Positions 10,184-19,705 of a stretch of DNA of 64,000 bases are shown here, piece after piece. A program made the position numbers and the translations under genes. The notes under the pieces were generated by a model. The model worked only from the letters and a program-made list of their open reading frames with translations. It did not search any database and was not told the DNA's origin. How positions within the stretch are numbered: position 1 is the first letter of the stretch; every line of letters begins with the position of its first letter. Location of the stretch: assembly GCF_019697375.1 (NCBI RefSeq), contig NZ_JAHCDI010000004.1:2839324-2903323 (forward strand). Direction: 5' to 3'. The stretch is from Micromonospora tarapacensis. Its GTDB lineage: Bacteria; Actinomycetota; Actinomycetes; Mycobacteriales; Micromonosporaceae.

Positions 10184-11793
10184 TCACCTGCCCTTCGACG
10201 GCCGTGGTGCTTCGCCGACCGGCGACCCGCCACGGATCTGCGCCACGGTCACCCGGATGCCATGCCGTACCCGGGACAACGTCGACAGACCGACGCAGAT
10301 GGCGGCCAGCGAGACCACCGCCAGCGCCAGCCCGGAAGTGCCGCGTCCGGCCACCGCCAGACCGGCCACCGCGGCCAGGCCGACCCCACCCACGGTGACC
10401 GCGGCGGCGACCAGCAGCCGGGCGTCGACCAGGGGCTCACCGACCACCAGCCGGGCGCAGGTGACCGCCGTGAGGTTCTCGGTGACGATGCCGGCGGCCC
10501 AGGCCACCGCCGCGCCGGTCGCGCCGTGCCCGGGGACCAGCACCAGCCCGAGGCCGACGGTGACCAGCAGCCCGGCCAGCGCCGCGACCAGGTGCAGGCC
10601 GCTGCGCCCGCCCATCAACAGCAGGCTCTGCACGTTGCCGACGCCGGTGTTGACCAGCATGGCCAGCGCCAGCACGGTCAGCGCGGCGGCGCCGGTGGTG
10701 AAGTCCGGGCCGAACAACGCCAGGAAGGCCGGCGCGAAGACGGCGAGCAGCAGGTACACCGGCCAGGAGAGCACCAGTCCCCAGGTGGTCAGCTGCCGGT
10801 GCACGGCCGCGGCGGCTGCCCGCTCACCGCGGCCCAGCAGCCGCGACAGCTGCGGGGAGACCGCCACCCGCAGCCCCTGCATCGCCAGTTGACCGGCGAG
10901 GACGTAGCGGCCCACCGCGGCGAGGATGCCGGCCTCGGCCGGGCCGGCCAGTGCCGAGGTCAGCAGCACGCCGATCCACACGCTGCCGGCGTCGATCGCC
11001 GCGGACGCGGCGCGGGGCAACGCGAAACGCCAGAACGTGGACCAGTCCGCGGGCTCCGGCCGCAGCGCGGCGCCGGCACCCACGCCCAGCGGCCCGGCGA
11101 CCAGGACCAGACACACCAGCAGGGCCACCGCGGCGGGCACCAGCCAGCCGGTCATGCCGGCCAGCAGTCCGCCGCCGGTGAGCACGGCCGCACCGACCAG
11201 CAGCGGCCGGGCCACCGGCAGCAGGAGGAACTGCACCGCGACGTAGGCGCGCACCGGGCGTACGCAGCGCACGACGGCCAGCAGCAGGTTCATCGCGACC
11301 ACCACCGGCACCGCCACGAAGGTCACGACCAGCAGCGGGCCACCCGCCGGACCCAGCAGGCGGCCGGCGGCTGGCCCGGCGACCAGTGCCCCGCCGGCCG
11401 CCACCAGCGTGGCGACCAGCAGCGGCGGGACCAGGGCGACCGCCAGCACCCGGACGGCGCCACCGGTCGCGCCCGCCCGGCGCCGGGGCAGCGCCCACAT
11501 CAGCCCGGTCTCCGCGCCGAGGGTGCAGACCGCGGCGGCGACGGTCACCACGCCGATCGCGGCGAAGAACGCGCCGGATCCGGTGGTGCCGTGGCCGCGG
11601 GTGATGACGACCGCGAGCACGAAGCCGAACAGTCCGCTGATCGCCGCGCCGAGCAGCCCGGCGGCGCCGCCGCGGGCGCTGCGCCGGGCCTCGGCCGCGC
11701 CGTCCACCGTGACGGGGCCGGCCGCCGCCGCGCCGCCGGCACTCGGTGCCGCACCGGGACGGTCCCCGCCGACGGGTTGGTGGTCGCCGTCAT
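10184..11793 (-). CDS. Wzx-type polysaccharide flippase (MOP superfamily; frame broken near its start)
   Basis: This multi-spanning membrane protein of about 536 residues has 12-14 hydrophobic segments, such as AAISGLFGFVLAVVITRG and VGLGLVLVPGHGATGAAVAW. It probably flips lipid-linked repeat units. An ATG at 11793 overlaps the polymerase stop (ATGA) but is one base out of frame with the rest. Adding one base to the C4 run 11764-11767 gives a continuous start MTATTNPSAGDRPGAAPSAG joining the membrane part. The alternative GTG at 11707 has no Shine-Dalgarno. The C-terminal tail is short and basic. Confidence 0.8.
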
Positions 11794-13133
11794 ACCGGCC
11801 CCACCGCCGCCGGTGGCCGCCGGCCGGGCGAGGCGCGTCGCTCCCGCTCGGCGAGCGCCATCGCGAAGGCGACCGCGAAGAAGGCGACCGCGAGATTCTG
11901 GTTGGCCATCCCGTAGAAGGGCACCTGTACCAGGCAGATCACCGGGACGACGGAGAGCCACTGCCCGGCGGCCGAGGTGGCTCGGGCGCAACTCAGCGCG
12001 GCGGCGACGAACCAGGCCAGGAAGCACAGCAGCGCCGGCACACCGTGGCTGAACAGCACCATCCAGAGCTGCCCCTGGGTGCCGATCGGCGCGTCGGCGG
12101 AGACGGTGTCCACGTCCACCGGCGCCCCGTAGCCGAGCCACGGCGAGTCCCCCACCCGGCGCAGCACCTCGACATAGAGGGAGAGGCGATCGGAGTTGGT
12201 GTCGCTGGACTGGACCCGGTTGCCGATCAGCTCGGCGACCGGGATGACCAGCGTGGCGGCACCGACCAGCACCACCACCCCGACGATGGAGGCGGCCACC
12301 CGGGTGTTGCCGCGCAGCGCCGCCCGTACCCCGAGCACGGCCAGGCCGACGCCGAGGCTGAGGAACATCGCCCGGTTGAGCGTGAGGAACGCCGGAACCA
12401 GCGACGGCGGCAGCGACACCAGCAGCGCCCACCGCACCGGGCCGCGGCGACGCAGCATCGTGTACGCGACCACACACGGCAGCGTCAGCGCGTACGCGCT
12501 GCCGTAGGTGTTGGTGTACGCGTAGGGCGCCGCCGGCCGGTAGATCGGGTCGAGCGACCGGACGCTGTACTCCGCGGTGCCGAGGTGGACCATGTCGTTG
12601 ATGAACGGGACGCGGGCCACGCCACCGGGCAGCAGCATCTCGACCGGGGTGGTCAACTCGAAGCGTGGCGTCAGCACACCCAGCCAACCAAGGACGACCA
12701 GCCCGCACCAGAACGCGCAGAGCGGCACCAGGACGGCGGCCTGGTCGGGGCGTTCCCGGGCGGCGGTGTAGACGTAGACCGCGACGACCAACGCGGTGAG
12801 GTAGAAGGCCAACCGCAACGCGAAGGTCAGCAGCGAGACCGGTGACTGGAGCCGGGTCGCGCTGGCCAGCACGATGGCCAGGAACAGCAACCAGATCCCC
12901 ACCGCGGGCGGCAGCGGCAGCCGGCCCCGGGTCGCCAGCAACGTGAACAGCAGGGCACCCAGCAGCGGCCAGCCGAGGTAGAAGCCGCCCGCCAGCCACC
13001 ACAGCGGCACCAGGCCGAACATCGCCGCCAGCGGCCACAGCGGCAGGCGCGGTGGAGCGGGCGGCACGGGTCGCGCGGCGGGGGCCGACGGCCGGGACGG
13101 CTCGGTGGTCGCCGGGGCACGGGTGATCGGCAC
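11790..13133 (-). CDS. Wzy-type O-antigen/exopolysaccharide polymerase
   Basis: This protein of about 447 residues has roughly 10-12 transmembrane helices and a large polar loop between the later helices (about residues 300-360), the usual O-antigen ligase/polymerase layout. The loop contains NSDRLSLYVEVLRRVGDSPWLGYG, resembling the conserved WzyC-type motif. The N-terminal 40 residues are Pro/Ala-rich. GTG 13133 lies five bases after the stop of the chain-length gene; GTG 13160, overlapping that gene, is possible. It would join repeat units outside the membrane. Confidence 0.8.
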   Translation of the reverse strand: MPITRAPATTEPSRPSAPAARPVPPAPPRLPLWPLAAMFGLVPLWWLAGGFYLGWPLLGALLFTLLATRGRLPLPPAVGIWLLFLAIVLASATRLQSPVSLLTFALRLAFYLTALVVAVYVYTAARERPDQAAVLVPLCAFWCGLVVLGWLGVLTPRFELTTPVEMLLPGGVARVPFINDMVHLGTAEYSVRSLDPIYRPAAPYAYTNTYGSAYALTLPCVVAYTMLRRRGPVRWALLVSLPPSLVPAFLTLNRAMFLSLGVGLAVLGVRAALRGNTRVAASIVGVVVLVGAATLVIPVAELIGNRVQSSDTNSDRLSLYVEVLRRVGDSPWLGYGAPVDVDTVSADAPIGTQGQLWMVLFSHGVPALLCFLAWFVAAALSCARATSAAGQWLSVVPVICLVQVPFYGMANQNLAVAFFAVAFAMALAERERRASPGRRPPAAVGPV

Positions 13134-13138
13134 GGCGC

Positions 13139-14744
13139 TCAGCCCCGCCCGCTGCGACACAGCACGAACCCCAGCGGGTTCACCCCGGCCGCCCGCAGCC
13201 GCCCGACGAGCCGGCGCAGGTCGGCCTGGCGGGTGCGGTCGCGTTCCACCACGACCACGGCGGTGCCCTGCCGGGCCACCGCCACCCCCCGCTCGTCGGC
13301 CTCGGTCGGCGGCGCGTTGTACAGCACGAGCCGATGGTCGGCACCCTGTCGCCAGGTGCCGAACCGGACGCTGCCGGCGCCCACCACCACCTGCCCGTCG
13401 GCGGTCAGCCGGCCGTTCTCGGCGGCTCCGGCGGAGCGGGCGACCCGGGGCAGCGTGAGGGTGGCCTCGGGGTCGGTCGAGGCGCGGGCGCCGACCGGGT
13501 GCGGGGAGGGCGCCGGCTGAGCACCTCGGTGGGGCCGTCGTCGGTGTCGGTCACCGTCGGGGCCGCCCGGGGCTTCGGCACGGTGGGTCGGGTCGGGTCG
13601 ATGCCCGCCGGGAGCCGTTCCCGGTCGGCGAGCACCGCGGCCCGCAACCGGTCGCCCCGACCGCTGTCGTCGGCCACGAAGACCTCCCGCCCGGCCACGG
13701 CGAGCGCGACCGCGAGCCCGGCGGTGATCGCGGTGGCATCCTCCCGCGCGGTCACCACGGCGACCCGGGCGGGTTGGCGCACCCGCTCGGCGACAGCCAT
13801 CGCGACGTAGCGCACGTCGGCGTCGACCACCCGCCCCCGCAGCCCCTACGCCGGACGGTGCCCAGCAGCGGCACGCCGCTGCTGTCCCGGGCGTCCGCCA
13901 CGGTCCGGATCCGCCGGTCCACGGACTCCCACGCGAAGGCCAGCACCAGCCCGATCAGGATGCCGCCGAGCAACCCCGCCGCCAGCAGCAGCGGTGGGTT
14001 GCCGGCCGCCGACGTCAGGGCCGGCTCGGCACTACGGGTGACCCACCCCGGGCTGACGTCGACCGCGGCGATCTCCGTCCGCGCGGCGTTGAGCTGGGTG
14101 AGCTGGTTGTTGATCCCGCCGAGTTCGGCGACTGCCGCATTGGCGGCGGCCGGGTCGCGGGCGTTGTTGATCCGCCGCTGCACCGCGCCCTGCTGCTCGA
14201 CGACCTTGCCGATGCTGTCGTCGTAGGAGCGCAGCATCTCCTCGCGCTGCTTCTCGTACATCGTCCGGCGGACGTCCAGGTAGCTGCGCGCGGCGAGGTT
14301 GGCGCCCGCCACCGCCCGGGTCGCGCTGCCCGCCCGGAAGACGAAGCGCAGGATCTGCCCACCCGCGGGCACCTCCACCTCGAGCGCGTCGCGTACCGCC
14401 CGCTGGTCCGAGCCGAACGTCTCGGCCAGCTTTCCGACCACCTCGGTCCCGGTGGCGATCCCGCTCTCCACGTTCATGTTCACCGCCCGGTCGGCGGCGG
14501 CGCCGCTGGGCGTGAAGGCGTCGGTGACCACGGGCCGGACGGCCACCACCGCGCTCGCCGTCATCGCGCGCGGCGAGAGCAGCAGGTAGCCGGTCGCGGC
14601 GAGCAGCCCGAGTGCGGCCACCGCCGCGACCAGCCGGATCCGGTGCAGTGGTACGCGTACCACGTCGGTGATCGTGACGGTGCGGGGCGACCCGCCGGCG
14701 GTGGCGCCGTCGGCGGTCCAGGCACTGGGCGTGGCATCAGTCAT
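13139..14744 (-). CDS. Wzz/CpsC-type chain-length protein with degenerate ATPase-like C-terminus (two one-base frame breaks)
   Basis: Repaired length is 535 residues. The N-terminal part has a helix VAAVAALGLLAATGYLLL, an extracytoplasmic coiled-coil region (about 60-240) and a second helix before SVDRRIRTVADARDSSGVPLLG, as in Wzz/CapA. The C-terminal half resembles the BY-kinase fold (RVAVVTAREDATAITAGLAV) but lacks a clear Walker A. Three consecutive frames are needed: breaks fall at the C4 run 13843-13846 and within 13503-13510, each repaired by one added base. It sets polymer length with the flippase and polymerase. Confidence 0.75.
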
Positions 14745-15330
14745 GGAACTTCTTCGCTATCTGTTGTGGATTGCCGGTGACCACCACCCCGGGCGGTACG
14801 TCCGCCCGGACCACCGTCGCCGCACCCACCACGCTGTCCCGGCCGATCCGGACGCCCTTCATGACCAGCGCGTGCGCCCCGATCCACACGTTGTCCCCGA
14901 TCGCGATCGGAGCACGGGTGGCCGCCGCCGGCGGGTCGTGCCGTCGGGCCGGTGCGAGGTTGTGGAAGTCGTTGTCCAACAGTTCGCAATCCGACAGCAG
15001 GCAGCGGTCTCCGACGGTCACGGAGGTCCAGACGCCGATCCAGGTCGCGTTGAGCAGGCAGTCGGCGCCGATCCGCACCTCACCGGGCCCGGCGAAGCGG
15101 ACCAGCTTGTTCAGCCGGGTGTGGTCGCCGATGGTCACCCGTACCCCGCGACGCAGCCGGATCCGGCCCCGGATCTCCACCCCCGCGCCGAGCCGCAGGC
15201 GCGGGTAGCGCAGCCGGTACCAGCCGCGCTTGACCGCGAAGACGCCGCGCAACGCGAGCCCACGGCGGATGCTGGTCAACGAGCCTCCCACGTTCGGTGG
15301 ACCCGCGACGGTACGTCCGATGCCGGCCAT
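14737..15330 (-). CDS. Left-handed beta-helix (hexapeptide) acyltransferase
   Basis: This protein of about 197 residues has hexapeptide repeats from VEIRGRIRLRRGVRVTIG onwards and the WcaF/maltose O-acetyltransferase C-terminal block IAIGDNVWIGAHALVMKGV, VVGAATVVRADVPPGVVVTG and NPQQIAKKF. It probably adds acetyl groups to the polysaccharide or a precursor. ATG 15330 is chosen; a TTG at 15354 would add eight residues. Its end overlaps the chain-length gene by eight bases. Confidence 0.82.
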   Translation of the reverse strand: MAGIGRTVAGPPNVGGSLTSIRRGLALRGVFAVKRGWYRLRYPRLRLGAGVEIRGRIRLRRGVRVTIGDHTRLNKLVRFAGPGEVRIGADCLLNATWIGVWTSVTVGDRCLLSDCELLDNDFHNLAPARRHDPPAAATRAPIAIGDNVWIGAHALVMKGVRIGRDSVVGAATVVRADVPPGVVVTGNPQQIAKKFHD

Positions 15331-15370
15331 CGTGAACAAACTAGCGAGGGACAATTACAAACAGTGAACG

Positions 15371-17365
15371 CTACGGCACTGAAAAGAACATCGACGGACT
15401 TGACCAGGTCAGCTGCGACACGGCAGTCCCGACCACCGTCGTCTCCGCACCGTCGACCACCGCGGCCGGGGCGGCGGTCGGGTCGAACGGCACGCTGCGC
15501 AGCAGTCCGTCGGTGGCACCGTGCACGATCCGACCGTCCACCCAGGCCATGCCGCGCACCGCCGACCAGGTGACACCCGTGGTCGGCAACAGGAACTCGG
15601 TGGCGCCGAGGTAGTTGCCGTCGATCTCGAAGTAGCGGTAGCAGAGGCCGCTGGCGCCGCTACGCGTGTAGTAGAGCCGACCATCGAGGAAGAAGGCCCC
15701 GGTCAGCAGCGCGGGGTCGAACCAGTCGTTGTAGCCCGACGCCTCCCAGGGCGCGCCGATCGTCGACCCGTTGAACAGTGAGATGTCGATGCGGCTGCCG
15801 GTCGGGGTGCCGGAGACCGGGCGCGACCAGTAGATCCGGTCGTCGACCCGCCAGGTCGCGCCGGCGCCGGTGTAGTTCGGCTGGTCGACGGTGGTGGGTG
15901 CGCCGAGGGAGGTGCCGTCGAACGGCACTCTTGCCAGCCGGCCACCACCGCTGCCGAGGTAGAGGTGGCCGACACCCGCCGTGGGCGGGTTCTTCGGTGT
16001 GATGCCGCGCCCGCCATCGATCGGGAACATGCCGAGACGGCCGTGGTACTCGTTGCCCATCCCGTCGGAGTTGTGCCCGAAGTAGAGCCCGTCGGTGCCG
16101 CGCCAGAGCACCGGCATCGACGAACCCCAGGAGGTGGCGCCGGGGGGCAACGCGGAACCACCGCTGCGGCGCGGATTCCAGTTCACCGGCATGCCGGTGG
16201 CCGGGGTGACCGCACCGATGCCGAGTCGGTCGACAGCGCCGTTGCCGGCCACGTCGATGGCGTGCGGATTGTTGAGCCAGCGGAAGTGCCCACCGAGGTA
16301 GATGACATTGTCGGCGACCTCGACCGAGGTGATGGTGTCGTTGCCGGTGTAGTTGACCCAGGTGGCAAGCTGGTTGGCGCCCCGGGCGGCGGTCTCGAAG
16401 CGGACCAGCGCGTCGCAGTACGCGGCCGGCCAGCCCAGGCCGCCGTTGGTGCCGACCACGAACCAGGTGCCGTCGCCACCGAAGCGCACGTCCTGCACGT
16501 AGTGCACGAACGTCGCCGGGGCGGCGCACGGTGGCCCGAACTTCTCGGTACTCCAGTCGATCACGCTCGGCGTGGCGGTGAGGTCGACAAGCGCCAGCTG
16601 GTCGCGCGGCAGGTGGTTGACGTAGCGGAAGTTGCCGCCGACGACGAGGGTGTTGCCGTCCGGAGAGACGTCGATGGTCCAGGCATACATGCTGCTGCCG
16701 TGCCGGCCCACGGTGGTGTTGATGTCGAAGGCGGGGTCGACGGCACCGGTCGTCGCGTCCAGCCGGCCGAGCCCGGCGTGGGCGGTGCCGTTGAGCCAGT
16801 TGAACGCCCCGGCCACATAGAGCCAGTCGCCGTGCAGCACCAGGTCGCGGACGGTGCCGCCGTCGGAACGGCCGACCCAGCTGTCGATGATCATGCCGGT
16901 GTTGGGATCGAGTGCCACCAGGTTCCGGCGGGCCACCCCGTTGACGTTCTTGAACGCCCCGCCGACGATCAGCGTCCCCCCGGGACCCGCGACGAGCGAG
17001 TTGACCGCCCCGTCGAGCACCGGCAGAAACCTGGTGGAGATGGTGCCGGTGCTGCGGTCGTACGCGAACAGGTAGCGTTTGCCGGCCCACGGCGCGCTGG
17101 TCGCCTGACGGACCTGGGTGAAGCTGCCCCCCACGAACACCATGGCGCCCACCTGCGCGAAGGCGCGGACCTCACCGTCGCGGGCGTGCGGGGTGTGGCC
17201 GGCGGGATTCGCCGTCACCAGCGTCGCCGACTCGGGCACCGGCACCACCGCGGCGATGGCCGGACCGGGCACCGCCGGTACGGCCACGACGACGACCAAC
17301 GCGACGACGCCGACCCGGAGACGATGTCGCCAGGTGGGACGCCACGAAAGGGACGATCTGCGCAC
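15371..17365 (-). CDS. Secreted beta-propeller protein of the exopolysaccharide locus
   Basis: This protein of about 664 residues has a signal peptide (RHRLRVGVVALVVVVAVPAV, cleavage near PAIA). It is followed by repeated blades of the pattern V-GG-F-x-VN-x-x-R-x-x-L-x-x-LD, such as LIVGGAFKNVNGVARRNLVA and LYVAGAFNWLNGTAHAG, resembling delta-60/NHL-like propellers. No catalytic motif was recognised. GTG 17365 has GGAGG six bases upstream, so the longer upstream frame is rejected. It may bind or organise the polysaccharide outside the cell. Confidence 0.72.
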   Translation of the reverse strand: MRRSSLSWRPTWRHRLRVGVVALVVVVAVPAVPGPAIAAVVPVPESATLVTANPAGHTPHARDGEVRAFAQVGAMVFVGGSFTQVRQATSAPWAGKRYLFAYDRSTGTISTRFLPVLDGAVNSLVAGPGGTLIVGGAFKNVNGVARRNLVALDPNTGMIIDSWVGRSDGGTVRDLVLHGDWLYVAGAFNWLNGTAHAGLGRLDATTGAVDPAFDINTTVGRHGSSMYAWTIDVSPDGNTLVVGGNFRYVNHLPRDQLALVDLTATPSVIDWSTEKFGPPCAAPATFVHYVQDVRFGGDGTWFVVGTNGGLGWPAAYCDALVRFETAARGANQLATWVNYTGNDTITSVEVADNVIYLGGHFRWLNNPHAIDVAGNGAVDRLGIGAVTPATGMPVNWNPRRSGGSALPPGATSWGSSMPVLWRGTDGLYFGHNSDGMGNEYHGRLGMFPIDGGRGITPKNPPTAGVGHLYLGSGGGRLARVPFDGTSLGAPTTVDQPNYTGAGATWRVDDRIYWSRPVSGTPTGSRIDISLFNGSTIGAPWEASGYNDWFDPALLTGAFFLDGRLYYTRSGASGLCYRYFEIDGNYLGATEFLLPTTGVTWSAVRGMAWVDGRIVHGATDGLLRSVPFDPTAAPAAVVDGAETTVVGTAVSQLTWSSPSMFFSVP

Positions 17366-17531
17366 GCTGCGCCTCCAGGATGGACGAGGATGCACGTAGC
17401 GTGCCCGCTCCAACCCGGAGGGCGACATCAGCCGATTGGCCGTTCGGTGAATCCGGAAACGGACAAATTAGCCGCCGGTCGGATGGCCGACAACCGTCGC
17501 GGCGACCCCGGCCAGGGCGGTTCTCCTCAGC

Positions 17532-18803
17532 TCAACGACGCCCTCCCGTCGGCTGGCGCAGGTAGCCGTCCTGCCCCGCGGCGGCGAACCCGGCCACCGC
17601 CGCCGGGTCGTGGTTCATCGTCATGTTGCAACCGCCGGTCGTCCGCGTCATGCCCGGCGAGTTGAAGTAGTTGGCCGCCTTGATCTTCGGGTGGGCCTTC
17701 AGCGCCGCCGGAACCTCCTCGAACCAGCGCCGCTTGGCCGACGGATCGGAGGCGTCGAAGTTCGTGCCGAACTCCGCCAGCATCCGCGGCTTGCCCGCTC
17801 CGATGCCCTGCTCGTCGAGCCAGCGGTAGAAGGAGCCGATCGTCGTGGCCGGCCCCTTCCAGAGCGTGCTGCCGTTGCAGACGTGGAAGTTGTACGGATC
17901 CCAGGCCACCCAGTCCACATAGCGGTCACCGGGATAGAGTCCGGCGTACCGGTCGTAGTGGCCGGACCAGCCCATCATCGTCCACACCCAGACGGCGTTG
18001 CCGACCCCGGCCGCCGCGAACCGGTCGTGGACGTACCGCCAGGCCCGGACGAAGTCGGCGTCGCCGCCCTTGGCCGGCTCGTCCTCCGGCTCGTGGTCGA
18101 AACCCATAAAGACCGGCTGTCCGATCGCCCCGATCCGGGCGGCGACCGCGTCGATGGTCGCGTCGTAACGCCCGCTGGAGACGTCCGACCAGGTCAGCAC
18201 CGTGCCCGAGGAGAAGATCCGACTCTCCCAGGCGAAGAACATCAGGCGCCCCTCGCGCATCTGCCGCTGCTGGTACGCGTCCGGAAAGGCACCGTTGCTG
18301 CCGGTGTTGGAGAAGTCGTGGTAGCGGTGCACGATGTCGAAGGTCCGCCCGACCTGCTGCTCCACGTCGGTGATCGCCCTGCCGTGGTCCCACCCCGTGG
18401 ACGCGCTCGACGGCGAGTACAACCCCCACCAGGCCCCGCACGACGGGACCAGCTTGTCCGAGACCACGCCGCACCCGGACGGATCCGCCGCCGGCGGCGT
18501 CGGCGGCGTCGGCGTCGGCGGCGTCGGCGGCGTCGACGCGGGGCTCGGGCGCGGCAGGGTCGGACCGACGCTGGGCGGAGGAGGCGACGGGACCGGCCTC
18601 CCGACGCTGTTGTCGCCGTCCTGCGGCACCGTCGTGGCGGTGGTGTCGGCCACCACCAGAATCGGCCGGTCGCCGGCGGCGAGCAGCGGCACCATGGTCG
18701 CGCCGAGCCCGAGCACCACGGCGCTGCCGACGGCACCCAGGACGACGGCCCTGCGCCGACGAACCCGGGGCCGCGGGAGGCGGTGCCGTCCGCGCCTGAC
18801 CAC
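17532..18803 (-). CDS. Secreted GH26-like endo-mannanase-type glycoside hydrolase
   Basis: This 423-residue protein has an N-terminal Arg-rich segment and membrane/signal helix (about 18-43), a Pro/Thr linker (70-107) and a catalytic domain. GH26 features are the acid/base Glu238 in GFDHEPEDE and the probable nucleophile Glu344 in MLAEFGTNFD, with WDPYNFHVCN between. GTG 18803 has GGGAG five bases upstream. At the head of the exopolysaccharide locus it may trim or release polymer. Substrate is uncertain: GH26 includes mannanases and other beta-glycanases. Confidence 0.78.
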   Translation of the reverse strand: MVRRGRHRLPRPRVRRRRAVVLGAVGSAVVLGLGATMVPLLAAGDRPILVVADTTATTVPQDGDNSVGRPVPSPPPPSVGPTLPRPSPASTPPTPPTPTPPTPPAADPSGCGVVSDKLVPSCGAWWGLYSPSSASTGWDHGRAITDVEQQVGRTFDIVHRYHDFSNTGSNGAFPDAYQQRQMREGRLMFFAWESRIFSSGTVLTWSDVSSGRYDATIDAVAARIGAIGQPVFMGFDHEPEDEPAKGGDADFVRAWRYVHDRFAAAGVGNAVWVWTMMGWSGHYDRYAGLYPGDRYVDWVAWDPYNFHVCNGSTLWKGPATTIGSFYRWLDEQGIGAGKPRMLAEFGTNFDASDPSAKRRWFEEVPAALKAHPKIKAANYFNSPGMTRTTGGCNMTMNHDPAAVAGFAAAGQDGYLRQPTGGRR

Positions 18804-18902
18804 GAATACTCCCTGCGTCGTGATGGTGACGTTGAGCAGCGTATCGACGTCCGCGGCCGGGCAGGTGGACGACGGTGGGACCTAAGCGCGTCTTAACCAT
18901 CG

Positions 18903-19070
18903 CCTAAGAGAGACCGGCAATAGGGCGGTGGCGGCGAGGCGGGTCCTGGCCGAGGATGGCAAGGCGGAGGAGGCCATGCCGGTGTTGCATGGCCGACGAC
19001 GACAACGCCGCCAGCCGCAGCGCCAGGGCGCGCCGCAGCCCCGCCAGTCCTACTGCCGGTCTCTCTAAGG
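18903..19070. repeat. 168-bp element with imperfect 23-bp terminal inverted repeats
   Basis: The ends match at 20 of 23 positions (18903-18925 and the complement of 19048-19070), with CCTAAG / CTAAGG outermost and a shared AGAGAGACCGGCA core. The centre is GC-rich and partly self-complementary. It resembles a non-autonomous (MITE-like) element or a long transcript hairpin. No clear target duplication is visible, and a coding remnant abuts its right end. Confidence 0.6.
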
Positions 19071-19248
19071 CGGCGGGCGGCGCCTGTTCCGGCGTACGCG
19101 CTCGGCCGGCAGGCACGAAGACGGGAACCTACCCGGGCTGTCGATCTACCTCGCCGGCCTGGTGTACGAGGCCACACGGGATCCCTACCGCCGCAACCCA
19201 CACGACGCCCCCGAGCCCGCCGCGCTGTTCGCCCGGTTCGTGGCCTGA
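19069..19248 (+). pseudogene. Coding remnant, C-terminal fragment of an unknown protein
   Basis: The open frame runs from the right end of the inverted-repeat element to a TGA at 19246. It reads protein-like at its end (GLSIYLAGLVYEATRDPYRR, then EPAALFARFVA) but has no convincing start or Shine-Dalgarno. It looks like the 3' end of a gene whose 5' part was lost or replaced. The family was not recognised. Confidence 0.4.
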
Positions 19249-19342
19249 TCCCGCCGCCGGCCTCAACCGGGCCAAGATCTCACCACGTCGCCGGACGACC
19301 CACCCACCATTGCCACGCCGGCTCGGCACCCCGAAAAGGCCA

Positions 19343-19393
19343 GAGATCTTGGACATTTCCCGTCGACAACTAACGGGAAATGTCCAAGATCTC
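19343..19393. repeat. Perfect 21-bp inverted repeat (hairpin)
   Basis: The arms 19343-19363 and 19373-19393 (GAGATCTTGGACATTTCCCG and one more base, and the complement) are perfectly complementary around a 9-base loop. There is no following T-tract and it is unusually AT-rich for this DNA. It may act as a terminator for aroE or be a dispersed palindrome. Confidence 0.75.
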
Positions 19394-19437
19394 GTCGTTC
19401 TGGCGCGGACGAGCGTTGCGCAGCGAGGGAGCCGGGT

Positions 19438-19700
19438 GGTCCGTTGCCGGCGGGCCGGCGTCGGATGGTCCCGTTGCCGGCGGGCCAGCGGGCCAGCGGG
19501 CTGGCGGGCCGGGCGGGCCAGCGGGCCAGCGGGGTGTGCGAAGGACAAGGCGGGGCCAGGCCGGCAAGCACCGGCAGACAGGCCAAGCCGGCGGACAGCC
19601 CAAGCCGGCAGACAGGCCAAGCCGGCAGACAGGCCCAAGCCGGCGGACACCGGCAGACAGGTCCAGCCGGCGAACGCCGACAGGCGGGCACGGGCCGGCG
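19438..19700. repeat. Low-complexity tandem repeats downstream of aroE
   Basis: Two degenerate arrays are visible. One, about 19438-19545, has repeats of CGTTGCCGGCGGGCC and GGGCCAGC. The other, about 19566-19672, has four to five copies of a 17-bp unit close to AAGCCGGCAGACAGGCC. No reading frame across them looks like a real protein. Together with the hairpin and element to the left they fill the roughly 900-bp gap between aroE and the exopolysaccharide locus. Confidence 0.65.
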
Positions 19701-19705
19701 GAGGG

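Noticed and set aside
18904..19116. Minus-strand 70-codon open frame as a transposase fragment
   Set aside because: It lies within the inverted-repeat element and shows no DDE or other transposase motif.
19438..19700. CRISPR array suggested by short regularly repeated units
   Set aside because: Units are about 17 bp, degenerate and contiguous with no spacers, and no cas genes are present.
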